Source of the DNA: Thraustochytrium sp. TN22
Lineage: Eukaryota; Sar; Bigyra; Thraustochytrida; Thraustochytriidae
Assembly: GCA_013306675.1 (NCBI GenBank)
Contig: JABLUY010000062.1
Coordinates: forward strand, 91,668-155,667
Direction of reading: 5' to 3'
DNA length: 64,000 bases
The notes below the pieces were generated by a model, which was not told where the DNA came from, made no database searches, and worked only from the letters and a program-made list of their open reading frames with translations. Positions 46,601 to 55,600 of the stretch are shown here, one piece after another; positions within the stretch are counted from its first letter, which is position 1, and every line of letters begins with the position of its first letter. The position numbers and the translations under genes were made by a program.

Positions 46601-49600
46601 CCGTGAAGTCCACGTGGTACGCGCACGCCTTGTCGGCCACCTTGATGTATAGGCTCTTGCCCTTGCGCACCACCTGCTTCTCCAGCACCGGATCGAGCAT
46701 CGGGTCAAGCTCCTCCTCGACGCCCGCCACGACGAGCGCCATGCCCTCGCCCATGGCCACTTCCAGGTGCTCGCGCAGCTTGGGCGAGTTCATCTGCACC
46801 ACACCAAACGAGGGCAGACGACCGGCGCGCGTCTCCTTGCGCACAATCCAGTTCAGTGCCTGACCCTGCGGGTCAATGAGCAGCGGGTAGCGCGAGCTCT
46901 GCGTGACGAGGATGCCGTTCTGCACGCTGAGAGGGTCCGACGGCAGGCCGTCCAGGCTCCAGTCGCCCACCGTGGCGGCGTCCGCCAAGAAGGAGATCGG
47001 GTTGACCTCCTCCGAGACTGGCACGCCCAGCGAGGCTGCCTCGCGGACCAACTTGCGCTGCACGAGCTCTTCGCGGAACTCCTGATTGAAGGCGCCGCAG
47101 TACGAGACAAAGGCGCACGAGACCGCCACGTCGCCAACTAGGCGCCGCTTCTGCGCGGCGAACATGGCCTTGTCCTCACTCCAGCGCCGTCGCTCGTTGG
47201 CCAGCCCGTTGATGAGCGAGGCGGCCTGCGTCATCTTCTTCTGCAGCACTTTGGCGCCCTCCTCGATGGAGGCCTTCTCGCGCAGCTTCGCGTTGAAGCT
47301 TTCCTGCAGCTCGTGCAGCGTGTGCTTGCACACATCAAGCCGCTGCGAGGCGGCGTCCAGGTTCGCCTGGGCCGTCTCGAGTTCTGCGGAGGCCACTGCA
47401 AGCGCCTCCAGCTTGGGCTTGACGATCTTGGACGCCTCGTGGTACGACTTCATGGCGCGCACCCAGGTACAGAGGCCCTCGGCGGCCGCAGAGGCAGACT
47501 TGGCAACGGCTGGCGTGAAGCTGTCCAGCTCAATGTACGGTGTCATGAATTCTACGGTCTCGTCGTTGATGAGATCCTTGCCGGACGTGGAAAACTCGAG
47601 CAGGTCCTTGAGGAAGGACGCGCTGCCCATCATCTTCTGCGCGTGCCCGTACGAGGGCTCGACAAAGGTGATCTGCTGCTTCTTCACCGTCAGCGAGCAC
47701 TCCTTGACCGGGTTCAGCTTCGCCTTGAAGAGAATCAGCACGCCGTCGAACACGAGCTTGATGATGTCGCTCGGCTTGGCCAGCTTCTTCACCTCGTTGA
47801 TGTGCGCCGGCTTGATGGACTTGATGGCGTTCTCCGCCTGGTCCAGGAACGGCTGCGCCTGCGCTAGATCCTGCTCGCACGCCTCCTTCTCCAGCTTGAT
47901 GCGCGTCGCGTCCTCCTCGCAGTCCGCCTTGATCACGTTCACCTTGTCCTGCTCCTTCTTCGCCTCGAGGCTCTTGGTTTCCAGGTCGCCAATCATGCGG
48001 TTCGTCTCCTTGGTTGCCTTGAGCAGCTTCTCCTGTTCGCGAGCCAGCACCAGCTTGAGCTCCTCCACGTCCTTGGCACCCTGGATCAGCTTCTCCAGGC
48101 CGAGGCTGATGCGGCCCTCCTTCTCCTGAAGCTTCTCCAACTTCTCCTCGTACTGCATCTTGAAATGGTCGATGAACGACAGGTACGAGGTCGGCGTTTG
48201 GTAGACCTGGCGACGCATCTTCTTCTCGTACTCGGTGCACGAGTCCACCACGATGCGGTGCACGGAGCCCATGAACTCCACAAGGTTTGCACGCACCGTG
48301 GGGTCGTCCTCCGTTGCGCCATCTTCCAATCGCAAGTACATGCCGTGCTCGCCCGGATGAAAGTCCGCAATGAGTCCGTTCGCCACGTCCTTGAGCGCCG
48401 CCTCCGGCCAGCGCAGGAACCAGTTGATTGTGCAGCAACTGATGAGACCCGGGAACTTCCGCGCGCGTTCCGCAAAGCGCGCGTTCACCGGTGACATGCA
48501 CAGCACCACGTGCAGCCTGTCGCGGCACGAGTCGAAGAAGAACTGCCGCAGGCTTGCAGGCGATACCTCAAAGTCCGGGCCGCGTTCGCGAAGCGCGTGC
48601 GCCTCCAGATCGGCCGTGAGCCCGATCATGTCTTCCTTCGAGAAAAGGCCCGGGATCTCGCCTGTCATAAGCAGCGTGTTGAGCACCTCCAGAAAGGCCT
48701 CGTCCTTGATGTCTTGGTCCGTGAAGAGGAAGGTCACATCGCGCCGCTCCTGACCCGCCGCGCGGTACAGCACGCGCAGGTCCTCCAGCAGCGAATTCAC
48801 CGTGTATGTCTTGGCGGCCCGGATCTGGAAGAGCTCGTAGCCGGCGATGTACGAGGCAAGCCGCGTCAAGCTCTGCTTACCGCTGCCGCCCACGCCCACC
48901 AGTAGCGCTGACCCGCGTGGCATGCTCAGCACGCGCGAGATTCGCAGCAGATGGTTGAGAGCGTCGTCGAAGAGGACAAGCTTGAGCGCGCGCGACGGCT
49001 GGTCAACGTTCTGCCGGCGCATAAACTCCGCCACGCGCTCACGGATGCTCCCAAGCCGCCCGCCGTGCTCGTACACCTTGGGTGCCACCACCGCCACGTC
49101 ACCATCCTCATCGAGAACGTCATCGCGAAGAAAGTTGATGAAGGGCTCCGCTGACTTGCGCGCAATCTCCAGGCCGAGATTGACGTCGTTCGTTTGGGAA
49201 AGCGCTGCGCCGCCGCTACCATTGCCGCCTGCGCTGCCGGCATCGCTCTCATCAACAGTGCTTCCGGTGACGCTGCCTTCGGACTTGCTGCCGACCACCC
49301 CGCCATGGTGTTGTTGATGATGCTGCTGCTTGACCAGCTGGAAGTCCTGCAGGTCCGCACGCACAGCAGCCTTGGTGGCGAGCGCCTCGCCGAAGTTGTC
49401 CTGCAGCACGATAGCAGCGTGCTCCAGGTAGCGGAGCTTGTCAGTCTGGTCAACGAGCTTGTCGCAGAAGACGCGCTCGCACTCGTGCTTCCAAAGCTTC
49501 ACAAGCGTGAGCGCCTGGTCCTCGCTCTTGGACGTGATTCCACAGTTGAAAATGGTCTCGTGCGGGCACAGCAGAATGCCCTGAAAGACGCGGCTCACAT

Positions 49601-52600
49601 CGCGCATGTTGAAGACGTAGTGGAACTTGCGCGGTGTGGGGAGGAACTTGCGCTGCGCCCACTGCCATATCTGGATTGTGGCCGCCGTGAGCTTCTGCAC
49701 AACGTCCAGCGCCGCAGGGGTCAGCAGACCGCCGTCGTCCTCGCCGGCGGCGAAACGGCCCGTCAACATCTGACCGTAGATGCTGTTGATGGACGTCATG
49801 GACGGAAGCACCATGTTGAAGATGAAGAAATGGCGCTTGAGCCGGTTCGGGATGTCGTTGTGGCCACCGCCCGGGTGCGCCATGGCTGCAACGTACTGCA
49901 AGTCTTCGCAGTGCTTCATGTCGCCGCGCTTGTCCTTGTCCAGGAAGGCAAAGCAGTCGAACTCGATCAGCTGGCGCGCAAGCTCAAGGGTGGGCTGGTC
50001 ACCCCACTCGTTGATGGAAGGCATAGAGATGTCGTCAAGAAAGACGGTCATCTTCTTGCCGCCGGCAGGCCCGAAGTTCTTGCCGCCGCGCTTGTCCAGC
50101 TCGCCTTCGATAGCATTCTGCAGGCCGAAGGGCTGCGTCGCAGAGCTGAAGTTGACGCGCTTTAGCGTCCTGGTCGCCGGGTCCAGCTTGGCAAAGTACA
50201 TGAGCGCCGTCGACGTTTTGGCTGTGCCGGCGCCGCCCACCATCATGACGGAGAGTCGTTGGCGGTGCATGCTGTCCAGCAAGAAGCAGGCACGCGTGCT
50301 GTCCATGGTTGGCACGAGCAGGTTGGAAAAGTCGAGGCGGGCCTCCGCCCCAGCCGCGAGGCGGCGGCCGGAGCTGGAGGAGGCAAGGCTCTCAATCTGG
50401 TCGACGCTGTCGGCGCCAGCGCCGCTTCCACTTCCCAGGCTCGGGTACTCCCAGGCCTCGGGCTCCCAGGGCTGCCAGGTGAGCGAGTTGAGGTCGACCA
50501 CGTACTCAAAGGAGGTCTCGTCGGGGCGCTCGAGCTCCGGGAGCATCTCTCGGTCGATGCTGCGCAGGTGCGCATCGAACTTCTGGCGGCCCTCCGGCTC
50601 GAGGTTGCCGCCAAAGGCCCACATGAGCGCCATGACAAAGAGCTTCTCAAGCTCGTCCTCCATCTCCACGACAGTGTCGCTGAGCTTGACGGAGGACAGC
50701 ATGGACGACAGTAGGTTGAGCAGGTTGGAGATCTTGCCGACGCGCGAGGTCTGAATTGCCTCGTCATCAAATTCGGCGCGTGCCAGCTTGGTGAAGAGTT
50801 CGCCCGGGTCCGTCGGAGACCAGGTGCCAACCCACTTGGACAGCATGGAGTCGAGGAAGGACGCCTGGTCCGGGTCGCGCTTCTTGAGCCAGGACCTGGC
50901 CACCGCGTACCAATCGAGATCGGTCTCGGACACGTAGATGATGCCAGCGCGCGAAACGGTGGCGGGCGAGGCGTTGCGCAGCGACTCTACCTCGAAGAGG
51001 ATCTTGTTTTGATCCGTCATGGGGATGCGGTCGCCGTTGGCCAAGGTGAGGATCTTGTTGTCATCCAGCACCGTGTTGAGGTCCTCGATCCAGATGGCGT
51101 CGACGGGGCCGTCGCAGATGAGCCAGGTATTAAACTTGTTGCCACGCTGGTTCATCTTGGCCCAGGTGGCCGCGAAGACGCCCGTGGTCCACTCACCCGA
51201 AACCCGGTCCACCTCGCCGTACATCTCAGCGGCGCGGATCGCCTTGGGGTTGATGCGCGCGAACTTGTATGTGACGCCAGTCGACGCGGAGAGCGCGGCG
51301 GCCAGCGTGTTGCAGATCTCCGTCTTGCCGCCGCCCGTGGGACCGACCAGCATAATACCGTGGCGCACCTTGTACGTCTCATACAGTTGGACGACCTTCT
51401 TGAGCCAGGCTTCCTCGAGCATGAGGCCCTTGCCGAGCGCCACCTCGGCGACGGCCGCCTCGATGTCGGGGTAGGTGGAGACCGGAGGGGATTTGCACTT
51501 GGGGAAGAGGTCGGCGAGCAGAGAGAGGAAGAGCGGGACGTCCTGTGCAACGAGCTTGGACAGGTTCATGTCGCGCAGTGTGCGGTACATAAGGTAGTCC
51601 TCCGGGGTGTCGCTGTTCTGGCGCTTGTTGGCGCCACACGTACGCAGCACGCTGAGAATGTTGCGCAAGCCGAAGTCGTAGTGCTTTTGCTGCGAGAGCT
51701 GCTCCTCGCAGAGCTTGTAGAGCTGTGCGAACTTCTTGGCGAGCGAGGTGAAGGAGGAGTAACCAACGCTGCAGAGCTTGACCTTCATGATGATCATGCG
51801 GTCCGGCACCATCATGGCGACGCCGCGGAAGAGCGACTTGAGGTTCTCTGGGAGCTCCTGACGGCCCGCGTAGCCCGGGTTCATGGTGATGAAGAAGCCG
51901 CAGACTGGGTTGAGCTGGCAGGGCGTCGGATCTCCCGGGAAGGAAAAAGAGGTGGCGTGCGACTTCTTGGCGTTCTGAATCGCCAGCACCTGCTGTGCTA
52001 CTACAGACAGCACAGGAAGCGTGATGCGGTTGAACTCGTCGAAGCAGCCCCAGAGGCCACCCTGGCATAGACCCTTGAAGATCTTGGCGCAGTCCAGGTA
52101 GGAGAACTGGTCACTGCAGTTGCTGACCATGACGTAAATACCGAGCGCGCGGCCCATGTCCTTGACCGTCTCAGTCTTGCCGGTGCCGGCCGGGCCGGCA
52201 GGAGCGCCGCCGAACGTCATGCCGAGCGCCTGGGCAAGCGTGATGTAGCAGCGGTCGGTGAGCGGCGTGATGACGAGGCGGTCGCGGCAGCCAAGGTACT
52301 CGTACGAGTAGTTGAACTCGACGTCGGTGATGTTGATGGCGAGGCAGCCGTTGTCTGAGACGGCATCCTTACCGTCAGGCCGCCACTCGAAGCGGCACTG
52401 CTTCTGCCATTCGAAGTCATGCGGGTCCGAAATGCGTTTCGCCTTGTAGAGCGCGGAGATGTCGTTGATCACGTCGCGCTGGTGCACCTGGATGGTGACG
52501 AGGCTCTCAATCTTGACGCGGTTCATCTTGGTGCCCAGGTCCGAGAGGCACCATTCGGAGAGCTCGTGCAGGATCTGGGCCGCCTTGGTGCTGCAGTCCT

Positions 52601-55600
52601 TGAGCGAGGTCTTCTTCTGCTTGCACACCTGGAGCGCCTCGAGGCAGTCCGCAGACCAGGCCAGCTGAATAGCGAGGAGGGCAAACTGGCCCGGCAGGGC
52701 GTCGACGACAGTGCGCAGCTGCGAGGCGTCCGAGAGCGCGCCGGCACGGGCCACACAGTCCCTAGCGACATCCTTCATGGTGCTGCGATGCTCGGCGAGA
52801 AGGTCGGTGAGCCAGTCTTCGATATTGCCCTTGCACTGCACGCGCGTGCTGAGCGGGATACGCTCCTCGTCGGTACCGAGGCGCGAAAAGAAGGCCTCGA
52901 TGTACTGCGGGTTGTCGGCCTCGTGCACGACTTCATCGATGGAGTCGAAGATCTTCTCGTAGAAGGGCTGGATGGCGAGCGGGTCGGACCCCTGCGAGAG
53001 AACTTGCAGGAGGACCGGATTGGAAACGAAGTAGAAGCGCGGGAACTTGTTGCGCTTCTGCTCCAGGTAGCCCTCGAGGCTCTTCTGACACTTCTCGAGC
53101 TCGTTGTAGAAGACGATGAGGTTCTGCTTGAGGATGTCGTTCTGGCAGGCCTGAATGACGTTCTTGGTGTCAAAGGCCTTGCGCATGACCTTGTCGAAGT
53201 CCTTGTCGATCTTCTGGAACTTCTTCGCCTCCATGGGCAGCTGCTTGGCGATGTCGCCACCGGAAAAGACGCTCTCCAGCGAGCACCAGAGCGTCTGCAC
53301 CTTGATCCAGCGCTCGAGCGTCTCGGCCGTGTCGGATGTTGTGATGAGCATGGCCTGAGCCTCGTCCTTGAAGGGCAGCACGTGGCGCAAGGTGAGCATG
53401 GTCTGCAGCTGCATCTGTGCCTCCTCGAGGTCCTCGACAATGGGCATGACGTTCTTGAAGACGTAGATGGCGCGGGATTTCCAAACGACGAATTCGAACT
53501 CACGCAGCTGCCAAGCCTCGGCGATCTCGGCAATCTTGTTCTGGATCTGCAACTGGCGGTCTGCGCTCTCGCACACCTCCTCGATGTCCTCAGCCACCGG
53601 GATGAGCTTGGCATCCAGCAGCGTAGAGAGGCGGAACTCGGGCCCGACGACGAGCTCCGTGCCGCACTTGCGCGAGACCTCGGTCCAATGGCGCTGCATG
53701 ATACTGGGTTTGGCCAGCGCCTGCAGCAGCGGGAGCACGACGGTAAATTCGTCAATCTGCTTCTTGAGGTCCTTGTAGGCATCCCAGTCGCGCAGCTTGC
53801 CCGGCATGCGCTTGCAGCGGCCGGCGAAGGACTCCATCTTGTCCGCCATGGCATCGATCTCGTCGCGCACGCGCTCCCACTCAATCTGCTTCCAGTCTTC
53901 GATGGTGTCAATGACGTCCGTGTAAAGCCGATAGAGCTGATCCAGGAGAACCAGCTCCTTCTTGGTCTTGGTGAGCTCCGGGTAGCTCGTGGGCTGCAGC
54001 GCAAAGAGCTCCTCGCCGTTGCGGTACAGGTTGAACTTGCGCTCGCGGATCTCGTACTCCTCATGGAATCGGCGCAGGCGGTCCACGGCGACCTTGGGCG
54101 AGATACCGGGCACCATGGGGCCGTTGGCGACAAAGTCGTTGCGAAAGACGATGACGTCGTTGACAAACTCCTTGATGTCGCGCAGAAGCTTGCGCTTGAA
54201 GCTCTCCTGCAGCTCGCTCAGCTCGTCCGTGACGCGCTCCGCATAGTCAACGAGGCACTCCCAGCGGTAGCGCAGCACCTCCTTGTTGTCGTTCTCCTGG
54301 TCGCCGAGGCCCTGGGAGCCGACGAAGCGCTCCAGCATGCTGTACATGTCAAGCACGGGGCAGATCTCCTGCTCGATGCCCGACTCGCGCTCGCGGATCT
54401 CGCGCAGCACGTCCATGATGCTCGAGAGCTCCTGCAGCACGTCTGAGTTGGAGCTGGAAGACTCCTTCTGCACGAGCTTCTTGATGTTCTCGCTGCGCTT
54501 GAGGCGCTGCTCGGTCTGCTTCATGTAATCGTAAAGCTCCTCCATGTCGCTCCGCGCCTGCTCGTGCAAGAAGCGGGAAAAGGTGAGCTTCCAGGTCTGC
54601 ACCTCATAGCGCAGGTTGTTTTTGAGCGTGGACGTGTTGATGGACATGGCGCCGATCACGTGCATGGAGGTTATCTCATTGATCTGGCGATCCACCTCTT
54701 GAAACTCCATGAGCTTGGCCTCGTACTCGGGCAGCGTCGGCTTGGTGGCCATGAACTTGGAGTAGGCCCGGTCCTTGTCGTCGCTCCAAAGCCACTGGTA
54801 CTCGTAGAATCGCTCCAGGTACTTGGTGACGTTCTGCTTGAGCCCCTGCACAGAGCCAGTGAGCAGGAGGCAGACCACGGCAATCTGCAGGTCGCAGGTG
54901 ATCTCATCGAAGAAGGTCTTGCGATCCTCTTCCGGCAGGTGATCCTGTTCCCAGTCATAAAGCGACTTGGAGCACTTGAGCACGGCCAAGGCCGACTTGT
55001 TGATGGCGCTTTGCACGTCCTCCAGGTCGGGCGTGATTTGCACTTTGGGCGTCTGAAGGTTGACGAAGAGCTCGAAGAAGGGACGCTCAACGAAGAGGAA
55101 GCCACCGCCGGCGGCCGACCCGCGGTTGCCGACGCGCTCCTTGATCATGTTGAGCGAGTTCTTGGTGCACTTGAGCAGCGCGCAGTACATCTTGTAGCGG
55201 TAGTTACGCTTGACGCTGGCGATCTCCTCGGCCGAGACCGCCTCGACGTGTGGGTCCAGCGGGTAGGCGCGCACGAGCTCCATGAGGTCGTTCACCGCGT
55301 GCTCGATCTCCACGTTCTTGCCGTGCAGGAACTTGGACTGCACGCGAATGCGCTTCTCCTGCATGGCGACGAAGTCGCTGAGCTGGGTGCTGCGGTCCGA
55401 GGGCAGGTCGACAAGCACTGTCTTGGAGACCACCTTGAGGTTCTTCTCGATGCGGTTCTCAATGATGTCGTTGATGTTGGTCACCAGCTCCTCGAGCTTG
55501 GCCAGCCCGGTGTGGATATGGTGCTTGTACGCGTCGATATTCATCGACGTCCAGGTCAGTGTGATCATGCCCGGACGCAGCTTATACTCCATGTCGCGCA